From the NCBI GenBank assembly GCA_947044365.1, contig OX345640.1, positions 1,969,001 through 2,033,000 on the forward strand: a stretch of 64,000 bases of DNA, given 5' to 3'. A program made the position numbers and the translations under genes. The notes under the pieces were generated by a model. That model was not told the origin of the DNA. It did no database searches and was given only the letters and a program-made list of their open reading frames with translations. The stretch is from Petrosia ficiformis. Taxonomy: Eukaryota > Porifera > Demospongiae > Haplosclerida > Petrosiidae. Positions within the stretch are counted from its first letter, which is position 1. Every line of letters begins with the position of its first letter. This document shows positions 23,001 through 34,722 of the stretch, piece by piece.

Positions 23001-25306
23001 GTATGTATGTATGTATGTATGTATGTATGTATGTATGTATGTACTCAGGCAGCAATTGTGACTTATCAGGTATGTATGTATGTATGTATGTATGTATGTA
23101 TGTATGTATGTATGTACTCAGGCAGCAATTGTGACTTATCAGGTATGTATGTATGTATGTATGTATGTATGTATGTATGTACTCAGGCAGCAATTGTGAC
23201 TTATCAGGTATGTATGTATGTATGTATGTATGTATGTATGTATGTATGTACTCAGGCAGCAATTGTGACTTATCAGGTATGTATGTATGTATGTATGTAT
23301 GTATGTATGTATGTATGTATGTACTCAGGCAGCAATTGTGACTTATCAGGTATGTATGTATGTATGTATGTATGTATGTATGTATGTATGTATGTACTCA
23401 GGCAGCAATTGTGACTTATCAGGTATGTATGTATGTATGTATGTATGTATGTATGTATGTATGTACTCAGGCAGCAATTGTGACTTATCAGGTATGTATG
23501 TATGTATGTATGTATGTATGTATGTATGTATGTACTCAGGCAGCAATTGTGACTTATCAGGCAGCAATTGTGACTTATCAGGTATGTATGTATGTATGTA
23601 TGTATGTATGTATGTATGTATGTATGTACTCAGGCAGCAATTGTGACTTATCAGGTATGTATGTATGTATGTATGTATGTATGTATGTATGTATGTATGT
23701 ACTCAGGCAGCAATTGTGACTTATCAGGTATGTATGTATGTATGTATGTATGTATGTATGTATGTATGTATGTACTCAGGCAGCAATTGTGACTTATCAG
23801 GTATGTATGTATGTATGTATGTATGTATGTATGTATGTATGTATGTACTCAGGCAGCAATTGTGACTTATCAGGTATGTATGTATGTATGTATGTATATG
23901 TACTCAGGCAATTGTATGTATGTATGTCAATTGTGACTTATCAGGTATGTACTCAGGCAATTGTATGTATGTATGTCAATTGTGACTTATCAGGTATGTA
24001 CTCAGGCAATTGTATGTATGTATGTATGTATGTATATGTACTCAGGCAATTGTATGTATGTATGTCAATTGTGACTTATCAGGTATGTATGTATGTATGT
24101 ATATGTACTCAGGCAATTGTGACTTATCAGGCAATTGTATGTATGTATATGTACTCAGGCAATTGTATGTATGTATGTACTCAGGCAATTGTGACTTATC
24201 AGGCAATTGTATGTATGTATATGTACTCAGGCAATTGTGACTTATCAGGCAATTGTATGTATGTATATGTACTCAGGCAATTGTATGTATGTATATGTAC
24301 TCAGGCAATTGTGACTTATCAGGCAATTGTATGTATGTATATGTACTCAGGCAATTGTGACTTATCAGGCAATTGTATGTATGTATATGTACTCAGGCAA
24401 TTGTGACTTATCAGGCAATTGTATGTATGTATATGTACTCAGGCAATTGTGACTTATCAGGCAATTGTATGTATGTATATGTACTCAGGCAATTGTGACT
24501 TATCAGGCAATTGTATGTATGTATATGTACTCAGGCAATTGTGACTTATCAGGCAATTGTATGTATGTATATGTACTCAGGCAATTGTGACTTATCAGGC
24601 AATTGTATGTATGTATGTACTCAGGCAATTGTGACTTATCAGGCAATTGTATGTATGTATGTACTCAGGCAATTGTGACTTATCAGGCAATTGTATGTAT
24701 GTATGTACTCAGGCAATTGTGACTTATCAGGCAATTGTATGTATGTATGTACTCAGGCAATTGTGACTTATCAGGCAATTGTATGTATGTATGTACTCAG
24801 GCAATTGTGACTTATCAGGCAATTGTATGTATGTATGTACTCAGGCAATTGTGACTTATCAGGCAATTGTATGTATGTATGTACTCAGGCAATTGTGACT
24901 TATCAGGCAATTGTATGTATGTATGTACTCAGGCAATTGTGACTTATCAGGCAATTGTATGTATGTATGTACTCAGGCAATTGTGACTTATCAGGCAATT
25001 GTATGTATGTATGTACTCAGGCAATTGTGACTTATCAGGCAATTGTATGTATGTATGTACTCAGGCAATTGTGACTTATCAGGCAATTGTATGTATGTAT
25101 GTACTCAGGCAATTGTGACTTATCAGGCAATTGTGACTTATGTACTCAGGCAATTGTGACTTATGTACTCAGGCAATTGTGACTTATGTACTCAGGCAAT
25201 TGTGACTTATGTACTCAGGCAATTGTGACTTGGTATGTATGTACTCAGGCAATTGTGACTTATGTACTCAGGCAATTGTGACTTGGTATGTATGTACTCA
25301 GGCAAT
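17047..25306. repeat. 8.3-kb TATG satellite with higher-order structure
   Basis: Pure (TATG)n at 17047-18141 and 19314-21275. Between and after lie 57-73-bp units, each made of a TATG run plus a 21-nt core (GCAGCAATTG...CTTATCAG). The block 18142 onward recurs at 21276 onward with a 3,199-bp offset, including the same truncated unit at about 18571 and 21770. From 23890 to 25306 the core is shortened to CAATTG forms with 42-46-bp units. All long ORFs here are artefacts of the periodicity. Copy number may be affected by assembly. Confidence 0.97.
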
Positions 25307-25308
25307 TT

Positions 25309-25466
25309 TTTACTTCAATACCCGTGGGATGTTTTCATATATTGGCTAGTTGATCGAGGAAACAGAAAGAGATCCACTATAAATATGTGGATAATGATAT
25401 ACCATATATGGTAGAAGCTCAAAGGGAACGTCAACTAAAATTCAGAAACTCATTATTTGTAATCTA
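25309..25466 (+). pseudogene. Type-C small membrane protein, truncated remnant
   Basis: Begins inside the type-C coding exon (LQYPWDVFIYWLVDRGNRKR), where the satellite replaces its 5' half. Relative to 35440-35729 it lacks the last transmembrane segment and part of the middle, shifts frame, and still ends with the same TTTGTAATCTAA stop and 3' flank. Clearly dead. Confidence 0.85.
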
Positions 25467-26439
25467 ATATCATGCATAGTATATTCACAGCAGGATGACA
25501 TACACACATAATTTACATAATATACATACAATTATTATAATAATATATGAACATGGATGTACAAATCAGTCATTTGTGGAATAATAATTTGTCAAATGCC
25601 CACAATTGTCACATAATTATAATAATAAAATTACTTATATATATATATATATATACATGTATATATAATCCACACTTGTGTTATATGAAAGTGTTTTTTG
25701 TTGAGTAGATTTATACAACTAGTAAAGGATTATAATAGAATTATACAACTAGTAAAGGGTCATAATGTATAATTAGTATCAACAATCATATGAATTACAA
25801 GTTTATAATATAAATATGATATTATGTGTATATAATGCATGAAACGTTTCTCAACAAGATATAGATGAATATGTATTATGGATAGATAGATAGATGTATG
25901 ATAATCCTGTATACATGTATAATGCTGAAAATAGTCTAGTCAAAGTTAAAGGTTACTTTATAATAATACATAATTATACACATGGGATGAGAAATGTCTT
26001 TCAATTGTAATGTTTAATTGTTTATAATAATAACCTACATAAGTATACTTATAAATTATTATTGTTTGTTCTTGTAATTAACTGAACAGTAATGACATGT
26101 CATTTAAACTGACACATACTTATAATTAACTAGCAGTGTAAATGAGCACAGCTTATGAAGTAATATTACTACTGTATTTGAAATAATAACACTCTCTATA
26201 GTGCAAAAACATCCTTCATAAGCAGTACTTGTGGACAAACTATAAACTGTTATTGTTATACAAAGTAAACTGAATATTATCTGAATATTAGGGGAACTCC
26301 CATGTAATGATATACAACATTTAAAAAAAAAATGACAGCAGCCAACAGCCATTCCACATAATGTTCGTATAACTATGCTATCACTGTCACTATCACCATC
26401 ACCAACACTGTTATCATACCACAAACAATTCACTACTTG

Positions 26440-26740
26440 TTTATAATTTATCACTGTTGTAGTAACTAAAGACAATATGACTATTATACATAGAGACAAT
26501 TATAAATGTAACTATTATAATTATAGAGACAGAACAATGTCTTGTAATTATTATTATGTTTATTATTCTATATTGTATATCAATCAATATGTCTCAAGTT
26601 CTTCGTTGTGTATGACTCAATATGTCTCCCAAGTGTTACATATATAAGCTGGTTAATGTTTCAGTTCAACAGTTCTGTTAAAAAAGCTAATTGTTTTCTA
26701 AGTTACAACATATTTAGGTGACAAGCATAATATCTCCAGG
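26440..26740 (+). promoter_or_regulatory. Type-D promoter repeat, copy 2
   Basis: TATATAAG at 26641-26648. It is followed by an MSLFKK-like start (ATGTCACTCTTCAAAAAG, 26740) that immediately dissolves into a tandem repeat containing CTCACTCACAGCCA. Near-identical to 58870-59170. Confidence 0.65.
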
Positions 26741-26759
26741 ATGTCACTCTTCAAAAAGA

Positions 26760-27000
26760 TTGTATGTATGCATGTACATGTATGTATGTACTCACTCACA
26801 GCCACTTGTATATTAAATTGGATTATAGATTATACATACAAACAACATACTCACTCACAGCCATATCCTCACACTCACTCACAGCCACTTGTATATTAAA
26901 TTGGATTATACATACAAACAACATACTCACTCACAGCCATATCCTCACACATACATACATACAAACAACATACTCGCTTGTATATTAAATTGGATTATAA
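26760..27000. repeat. Tandem repeats with CACTCACAGCCA and TTGTATATTAAATTGGATTA words
   Basis: Three or more irregular copies of a ~60-90-bp composite unit; the same structure recurs at 59187-59430. Open in some frames but with no coding signature. Confidence 0.75.
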
Positions 27001-27064
27001 TTGGACATTTGACAATGAAGCCTAACATGTATGATGTAAAGCCTAACGTGTGGGCGAGCTTGTG

Positions 27065-27127
27065 TATATATAAATCAACATTTCAATACTACAATCATTC
27101 TGTAGTAAGCTTAGATTATACTATACA
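27065..27127 (+). promoter_or_regulatory. TATA box and untranslated exon 1 of type-A gene (27.7 kb)
   Basis: TATATATAAA at 27065-27074. About 30 bp downstream is the conserved ATCATTCTGTAGTAAGCTTAG leader, then donor A|GTGAGT at 27128. The intron 27128-27722 ends in TTTCTTTCCCTATAG. The same arrangement precedes the A copies at 41.4, 46.9, 52.6 and 60.2 kb. No mRNA is available, so the exon 1 limits are inferred. Confidence 0.6.
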
Positions 27128-27741
27128 GTGAGTTTAGATTTTATTAGTCTGGAAATACTTTTTGACTGTTAAAGTATCTATACTTGTAACTGCAAAAAAC
27201 AAAAGACCACAGCTGTGTTACAGATTGAAGCGACTGAAGAACGAAACAAGAGAACAAGTGCAACTAGTAAAGTGGTGGGTTGGGTATCTGTTAATGCAAG
27301 ATTATACTGTTTGGTTGTCTGTTAGTGCTATTATTATAGTCTAGCCACCAAAGAAAAGCAGTGTGGCTTAGATTTAATGTAGTTAAATGCAACTTCAAAC
27401 CACTATATATAATTATTGTGGCGCTATTGGCAAACAACAGATTATAAACAAATTTCGACAGTACTTTCAGTCTATCAGTTCATTGTTCTGATACATTTAA
27501 TCTGAGGTCTACATATTTGTAAATAGCAATTTGCAAACAGTTCAACATACTATGCTACTAAATGGGGTAGTATGATGGCATAGATTGTGTTTATGTAGTA
27601 TCTGCATAGTACAGATACTATGTACGTAACAATACTACCCCGTTAAGCACAGCACAGCTAAACTGTTTGCTTAAAATTACTAATAATTATAATACAAATA
27701 CTTTTCTTTTCTTTCCCTATAGAATAAAAATAAAACAAGTT

Positions 27742-28005
27742 ATGGATCCAAAACCTTCAGATCTGTGGGGGATGTTTAGTTCCCTGGTATATTCTTCAAG
27801 ACCAGTTGAAGAATATACCAGGGAACAAAACAGAGAATTTGTAGTCAAATGCAATGAATATCACTTGTTGAGAAGGAACAGACATATTCTAGTGACTCAT
27901 CATCAGCCACAAAGAAATGAAATACATTTATCATACATAAGAGAAGCGATACCAGAAAACCAAAACCACATTAAAAACTCGTTATTTGTTATCGGGAGAA
28001 TCTAA
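27742..28005 (+). CDS. Type-A small protein lacking the transmembrane segment
   Basis: 87 residues: MDPKPSDLWGMFSS, LVYS, then SRPVEEYTREQNREFVVKCN and the usual tail ending HIKNSLFVIGRI. Compared with the 60.2-kb copy it has lost 26 residues covering the whole hydrophobic segment and part of the basic stretch, replaced in frame by four residues. The replacement is a perfect 20-bp inverted copy of the adjacent sequence (27780-27799 versus 27806-27825). The rest is intact and the acceptor, TATA box and leader are kept. It could encode a soluble variant or be an early pseudogene. Confidence 0.6.
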   Translation: MDPKPSDLWGMFSSLVYSSRPVEEYTREQNREFVVKCNEYHLLRRNRHILVTHHQPQRNEIHLSYIREAIPENQNHIKNSLFVIGRI

Positions 28006-28849
28006 TACCATGTTATGAATATAAAGACAAGACTTAAATAAAATCTATAATTGTAAAATGTTAACTATAATGTGTTTGTATTACTATTTTTGATATTATG
28101 AGTACATGTACATGTACATGTACAGTATATTATTGTGTGTGGTATACAATAATAGTTTATATACAATAATAATTACAAATTGAACTGTATAATATATGGA
28201 GAGCAGATCAAAATGTGTAGCAGTCAGTTCAATACCCCTGGTTACATATAATATATAATTAATTAGTATGATATACCAGTATTGAGTAGTATATAAATGG
28301 TACATTATAGCTAATAGGATGATATGTAATATATCAATCATGAGTTTACATTACTTCAATGTTACAGGAATGTAACTGGGTTGAAAGCTTCGAATAACCA
28401 TGTGGTCTCTAATCCTACTGTACATGCTTACAGACTCGTATTCAGTCTCTCATGCGTTATACTACAAAATAGAGCTGTACCAAACTGGACTGAAGTAGGT
28501 TGACATGGTAAGCTTAACTTTTCAAAAGTATTGGATACTCGCGTAAGTGGCTACAGTGCAAAGTTTCAAAATATCTGACCACATCAAGAGTTTAATAAAT
28601 TCTAGTAATCACATCATTTTAATTTGGATAAGAAAGAGGATGGTGGGCCACCATGCTTTATATAAAATCCTGAATGTGTTAGTAACAATATTCAACTACC
28701 AGTGTAAATGAGCAGAGCTTATGATGTCAGACTCTTGCTGCATTTGAAATCATATTATAATTATAATAACACTCTCTAAAACATTTTCCCTAGTATATAC
28801 ATGTCAACATGTCCTATCAATGTAAACTGAAGCCATTCTATGGAAATCA

Positions 28850-29000
28850 TACTATCATAGGTATGGATAAGCTTTCTTAACTATGTATACAATGCATATG
28901 TGACATAAACATACAGCAATCAATACAACATATACAATACCTACAAGGGCTATTAAACTCATTACATGTGATAGAAAATTATATACATCATGTACATGTA
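28850..29000 (-). other. Hydrophobic antisense ORF, recurrent in the array
   Basis: On the minus strand it reads NFLSHVMSLIALVGIVYVVL then IAVCLCHICIVYIV. Equivalent stretches occur downstream of the A copies at 41.4, 46.9, 52.6 and 60.2 kb and remain open, though diverged (for example MSFLAHICIVCVHVVLIGVC at about 48.3 kb). Status as an exon is unproven. Confidence 0.25.
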
Positions 29001-29370
29001 TATATATATCGGTACATAACTGCTGTTCATTGGACAGAACTAATGCTGTTTATTGTAAATTTTCAGGGTAAAAAAAAATGCATTAATTTGATGGAGTGAA
29101 TCTACGGACACTAAGATTAACTGCTACTTTACTACTGTATTTAGTGAATAAGTTAGAAACCAAACTAAGACACACCTACATAACACACAGCAATATTTGT
29201 AATGTACACGTACACTATATGTATGATGTGTGTTAAATACAAAAGCTTACATTTTTGAAGACCGGCATGACTGTAACTAATTTTATGTAGTTAGTCATTC
29301 AAAAAAATGAACTGAATATACACAAAGTTTACAAACACTTCTTGGAATTGTGTTAGTTAATTTAGTTACT

Positions 29371-29434
29371 TACCAATTGAAGACTAACTTGAAATGCATC
29401 TGAGATTATCAAAAGGAATATCACTAAGAATATA
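29371..29434 (-). pseudogene. Signal-peptide-like exon fragment (copy 2)
   Basis: Minus-strand IFLVIFLLIISDAFQVSLQL between a polypyrimidine-TATAG acceptor and a GTAAGT donor, next to a (TAA)n tract at 29458-29493. It precedes the hydrophobic antisense ORF by ~400 bp, so both may be parts of one minus-strand gene. I cannot confirm this. Confidence 0.3.
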
Positions 29435-29457
29435 CCTATAAAAAAAAACAAAATAAC

Positions 29458-29495
<38 letters not shown>

Positions 29496-30006
29496 TTTCT
29501 AAGAACAAATACTCCATGCCAAGGGTGTGACTGATGAGGTCAAGGCGAACATGAATGATATTTTGAAGCCTTGTATGTAGACATTTAGAATTTTCCTTTG
29601 AGACTTTTAGTTTGAGTATTAGCAATACAATTATGGGAACATGTACATATATACAACAACATTAAGAAATGGTACAAGCATAAAACCTTTATATAAACCA
29701 TAACACAAATTTATCTATCGTCTAATGATAACTATAATACCCCTTTTCTTTTAGTAAGGCATTGTGACTTTTAGTTATCTAAACTATTGGAATAAACCAT
29801 ACCTGAAAATTGGATACTTACATACATACATACATAGTCATATACATGCATACACACATACATCTACAGATTTAGTTGTCTAACTCAGATGTTAAGTAGT
29901 AGCCTTTTAAAACTAAACACTGAATTGTATTTACACTAATAGTAACAAAGTATATTTTATTCTCTTTTTTTCTTTGTAGATATCTGGTTGTAAACATACA
30001 ATAGAA

Positions 30007-30129
30007 ATGCCTCCAACACTTCCAGATATATAGATAATACAGTGCTTGCTTTCTATCTGTGTGTTAGTAGTAGTCTCTGTAATATATTGGCTAATATGGA
30101 GAGATAATCAAGAGTTTAATAAATTCTAG
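30007..30129 (+). pseudogene. Type-B small membrane protein pseudogene
   Basis: Same acceptor and start as the intact copy at 62535 (MPPTLPDI), but codon 9 is TAG instead of TGG (30031-30033). The reading then follows the transmembrane segment to WRDNQE and jumps into 3'-flank sequence (AGTTTAATAAATTCTAG). In the intact copy that sequence lies ~550 bp further on, bounded by the same ATCAAG word. So there is a nonsense change plus a microhomology deletion. Confidence 0.85.
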
Positions 30130-30605
30130 CAACTATGTCATTTGAATTTTGAACAAAGGGGATGGTGGACCACTGTGCTTTAGCTAAACTGTTAATAACA
30201 ATATTCAACTAGCAGCACAGTTTATAAACTCAGAATCTTGCTGCATTTGAAATAATAACACTCTCTACACTGCAAAACATTTTCCTCAAGTAGTACATTA
30301 TTATTGTAGAAAGTAAAGTGAATATTATCTAAGCCATTTGGAGAACTCCCATGTGTATTTTAATTGTAAGGACTCAACATTGTCTATACAAATACAACAA
30401 TTTTTATTATAATTACAACACCGATCCCACATAATTTTCACATAGCTATGCTATCACCGTCATTATCACCATCACTGTCAATGCAATCACCATCGCCATG
30501 ATTAGAAGTTGTAATTTAACTATAATTTATTGTAACTAAAGACAATATGACTATTATACATAGAGACAATTATAAATGTAACTATTATAATTATAGAGAC
30601 AGAAC

Positions 30606-31640
30606 AAGTTAAAGGTTTCTTATGTATGTATGTATGTATGTATGTATGTATGTATGTATGTATGTTTAAACAAGTTAAAGGTTTCTTATGTATGTATGTA
30701 TGTATGTATGTATGTATGTATGTTTAAACAAGTTAAAGGTTTCTTATGTATGTATGTATGTATGTATGTATGTATGTATGTTTAAACAAGTTAAAGGTTT
30801 CTTATGTATGTATGTATGTATGTATGTATGTATGTATGTTTAAACAAGTTAAAGGTTTCTTATGTATGTATGTATGTATGTATGTATGTATGTTTAAACA
30901 AGTTAAAGGTTTCTTATGTATGTATGTATGTATGTATGTATGTATGTATGTATGTATGTATGTATGTATGTATGTTTAAACAAGTTAAAGGTTTCTTATG
31001 TATGTATGTATGTATGTATGTATGTATGTATGTATGTATGTATGTATGTATGTATGTTTAAACAAGTTAAAGGTTTCTTATGTATGTATGTATGTATGTA
31101 TGTATGTATGTATGCAGGAGTTAAACAAGTTAAAGGTTTCTTATGTATGTATGTATGTATGTATGTATTTACAGGAGTTAAACAAGTTAAAGGTTTCTTA
31201 TGTATGTATGTATGTATGTATGTATTTACAGGAGTTAAACAAGTTAAAGGTTTCTTATGTATGTATGTATGTATGTATGTATTTACAGGAGTTAAACAAG
31301 TTAAAGGTTTCTTATGTATGTATGTATGTATGTATGTATGTATGTATTTACAGGAGTTAAACAAGTTAAAGGTTTCTTATGTATGTATGTATGTATGTAT
31401 GTATTTACAGGAGTTAAACAAGTTAAAGGTTTCTTATGTATGTATGTATGTATGTACATGTATGTATTTACAGGAGTTAAACAAGTTAAAGGTTTCTTAT
31501 GTATGTATGTATGTATGTATAGGTTACAGGAGTTAAACAAGTTAAAGGTTTCTGATGTATGTATGTAAGGTTTCTTATGTATGTATGTATAGGTTACAGG
31601 AGTTAAAGGAGTTAAAGTGTATGTATGTATGTATGACAAG
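30606..31640. repeat. TATG satellite with AAGTTAAAGGTTTCTTA core
   Basis: Runs of (TATG)n separated by AAACAAGTTAAAGGTTTCTTA. From about 31110 on the core gains a leading TTTACAGGAGTT. It starts at the upstream half of a type-D repeat (30520-30606, no TATA). The tail 31640-31800 shows the likely source sequence (AGTTAAAGGTTACTTTATAA). Confidence 0.93.
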
Positions 31641-32184
31641 TTAAAGGTTACCTTTACTTTATAATGTGACCAAGTTAAACAAGTTAAAGGTTACAGGAGT
31701 TAAACAAGCTAAAGGTTACTTAAAGTTAAAGGAGTTAAAGGTTACCTTTACTTTATAATGTGACCAAGTTAAACAAGTTAAAGGTTACTTTATTAAACAA
31801 GTTAAAGGTTACTTTATAATAATACATAATTATACACATGGGATGAGAAATGTCTTTCAATTGTAATGCTTAATTGTTTGTAATGAAACATGGATATTCC
31901 TTGAACAGCAACAGTATACTTAAAAATTATTGTTGTTTGTCCTTGTAATAAACTGAAACCTACTTACGTATAATTATACACATATGCATGGCTGTTAACA
32001 TTTGGAAGTATCATAGTAAATATCAAGACCAAATTCATACCAGTTCATTACAAGAACAATAAAAAATATAAAGCACTTGTAATGACGTCATTCATAATCA
32101 ACTAGCTGTAAGGACATAATAATTTATGACAACTTTATTATGTTAATACCCAAAGCAGAACAAGTGTATATAGAGAAAAAAAGT

Positions 32185-32589
32185 ATCCCTATGATTGCTT
32201 TATGGTGTCCAGCATTCAGTAATCATGGCTGACTTTATCATGCCTGAAACACAACAGCCTATTATAGTTATTATTTTGATCATCTACTCTCTTTACCTTC
32301 TAAAGAATCTTGTAGAACTTTAGAAATATATTGCAGGTAGAATAGTCAGCTAGTAGTTTCAGTTTCTAATTCTATGTAAGCTACAAGCAGCTTTCTTCCT
32401 GCTGAGTTCATTGCAGTTCAAGCGCGCATTCTATTACGCACCACACCCATTAATTGACCGAGCACCCGGGATCCCCGGGAATGATGTAACTTCCTTAACT
32501 ACGTATATAACGTATACAACGCATACTCACGTAGGTGACACAAGAATATATAATATAGTTCGAACCCGTGGGAAAGCAATCATAGGGAT
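32185..32589. mobile_element. MITE, third copy (inverted relative to 9390-9760)
   Basis: Ends ATCCCTATGATTGCTTTATGG and GGGAAAGCAATCATAGGGAT are inverted repeats. The interior matches the complement of 9390-9760. No coding capacity. Confidence 0.72.
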
Positions 32590-32933
32590 GGCCCTACGGG
32601 CCATAAAAAATATATTGTGCTAAGATTATACCATGATTGGTGGTATGGACCTTTATGTTTTGATCCAATCTAATCTGACTTCTCCACACACATGCTTATT
32701 CTTATAATCTTTGTAAGTGTACATTTTGTGTGGCTTTAGATGTGTTTTGTTGTGTGTTGTTTCCTCTCGGCTAGCTCACTAAGCACATGATTTTCCAAAC
32801 CTTGTATGTATGTGTGTATGTATGTATGTATAGTGTACAGTATGCATGTACATGTATATAGTAAATGGGATTATTTGACAGTGAAGCCTAACATGTCTGA
32901 TTTTTAGCCTAATGTGTGGGCGAGCTGGTATGT

Positions 32934-33277
32934 ATATATAAATCAACATTTGAATACTACAATCATTCTGTAGTAAGCTTAGGTTATACTATAAAGTGAG
33001 TTTACTTTTTATTAGTCTGGAAATACTGTACTTTTTGACTGTTAAAGTATCTATACTTGTAACAGCAAAGGAAAAAAGACCACAGCTGTGTTACAGATTG
33101 AAGCGACTGACGAACGAAACAAGAGAACAAGGCAACAACGACCAGTAAAGTGGTGGGTTGGGTATCTGTTAATGCAAGATTATACTGTTTGGTTGTCTGT
33201 TAGTGCTATTATTATAGTCTAGCCAGCAAAGAAAAGCAGTGTGGCTTAGATTTAATAGATCTGAAGTAGTTAAATGC
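32934..33277 (+). pseudogene. Orphan type-A promoter, leader and partial intron
   Basis: TATATATAAA at 32934-32943, the ATCATTCTGTAGTAAGCTTAG leader and a GTGAGT donor at 32996, followed by the conserved intron. Homology stops at TTAAATGCA (33277), where a TATG/41-bp minisatellite begins. No coding exon follows, so this is a beheaded gene copy. Confidence 0.75.
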
Positions 33278-34170
33278 ATGTATGTATGTATGTATGTATG
33301 TATGTATGTATATGGATAGTCCTAGTAGTGATCCTAGTAGTGATATATGGTGTATGTATGTATGTATGTATGTATGTATATGGATAGTCCTAGCAGTGAT
33401 CCTAGTAGTGATATATGGTGTATGTATGTATATATGTATGTATGTATGTATGTATATGGATAGTCCTAGTAGTGATCCTAGTAGTGATATATGGTGTATG
33501 TATGTATGTATGTATGTATATGGATAGTCCTAGTAGTGATCCTAGTAGTGATATATGGATGGATAGTCCTAGTAGTGATCCTAGTAGTGATATATGGTGT
33601 ATGTATGTATGTATGTATGTATGTATGTATGTATGTATATGGATAGTCCTAGTAGTGATCCTAGTAGTGATATATGGTGTATGTATGTATGTATGTATGT
33701 ATGTATGTATGTATATGGATAGTCCTAGTAGTGATCCTAGTAGTGATATGTATGTATGGATAGTCCTAGTAGTGATCCTAGTAGTGATATGTATGTATGG
33801 ATAGTCCTAGTAGTGATTCTAGTAGTGATATGTATGTATGGATAGTCCTAGTAGTGATCCTAGTAGTGATTTGTATGTATGGATAGTCCTAGTAGTGATC
33901 CTAGTAGTGATATGTATGTATGGATAGTCCTAGTAGTGATCCTAGTAGTGATATGTATGTATGGATAGTCCTAGTAGTGATCCTAGTAATGATATGTATG
34001 TATGGATAGTCCTAGTAGTGATCCTAGTAGTGATATGTATGTATGGATAGTCCTAGTAGTGATCCTAGTAGTGATATGTATGTATGGATAGTCCTAGTAG
34101 TGATCCTAGTAATGATATGTATGTATGGATAGTCCTAGTAGTGATCCTAGTAGTGATATGTATGTACAAA
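33278..34170. repeat. ~41-bp minisatellite (MDSPSSDPSSD-coding in one frame)
   Basis: About 16 copies of a unit with GGATAGTCCTAGTAGTGATC and CTAGTAGTGATATG. The first units are separated by longer TATG runs; later ones are compact. Two copies of a 28-bp word (ACAAATCTTAATGAAG) follow at 34166-34240. Confidence 0.95.
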
Positions 34171-34633
34171 TCTTAATGAAGAAAATATATATATGTATGT
34201 ATAAGAATGTACAAATCTTAATGAAGAAAATATATCTTATGAATGTAGAAATGTATATAATTATATGTATCTTAGTGTATCCTGGGGGGGCAAAGCCCCC
34301 CAGTTTAGGCCCTGGGATCGTTAGGGATATCATCCATTTTGTTTGAGTTGATTTTAATAAATCCCACTGCTGAATGATTGTAAGTAGTGGATATTTAATA
34401 AATTTCCACGCAGTTATGGCAGTGATTTATTAAATTCCACTTAAAATAATTTTGACACAAACGGCATTCCATACATTTATCTGTCATTGACATTTATCTG
34501 TTGGTGACATTGGTTGGTGACATTTATCTGTCATTGGTTGGTAGGACATGTGATATTATATTTGCACATTACAACACATTTATGGTGGCTAATTTTATCA
34601 ATTGGATGATATGAATATCATTACTAAAACAGT

Positions 34634-34722
34634 TATAAAAGGAACTGATAATGTACACTATAAGCATTCTGTGGTGTTGTGAGAGTACTTTTTATAGTAA
34701 GTGGTGAGCTTAGATTATAACA
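34634..34722 (+). promoter_or_regulatory. TATA box and untranslated exon 1 of the type-C gene
   Basis: TATAAAA at 34634-34640, a leader with AGCATTCTGTGGTG and AGCTTAGATTATAACA, then donor GTAAGT at 34723. Related to but diverged from the type-A promoters, which supports a shared gene structure. The intron 34723-35180 ends in TTTTTTACTGTAG. Confidence 0.6.

Noticed and set aside
17047..25306. Possible CRISPR array (regular cores with spacers)
   Set aside because: Eukaryotic context, spacers are all TATG repeats rather than unique sequences, no cas genes.
26104..26499. 131-residue minus-strand ORF, duplicated at 58531-58926
   Set aside because: The two copies are near-identical because the whole block is duplicated. 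In the diverged relative at about 30200-30500 the frame is broken and the sequence is not conserved, so there is no evidence of selection.
27162..27344. 60-residue ORF in the type-A intron (MTVKVSILVTAKNKRPQLCY...)
   Set aside because: The same intron in the 41.4- and 46.9-kb copies carries frame-changing indels, so it is better explained as conserved intron.
28096..28341. Minus-strand ORF with MIDILHIILLAIMYHLYTTQ, also at 53031 and 60572
   Set aside because: Conserved only within recent duplicates, AT-rich composition, overlaps the 3' flank of type-A genes, no splice or promoter signals.
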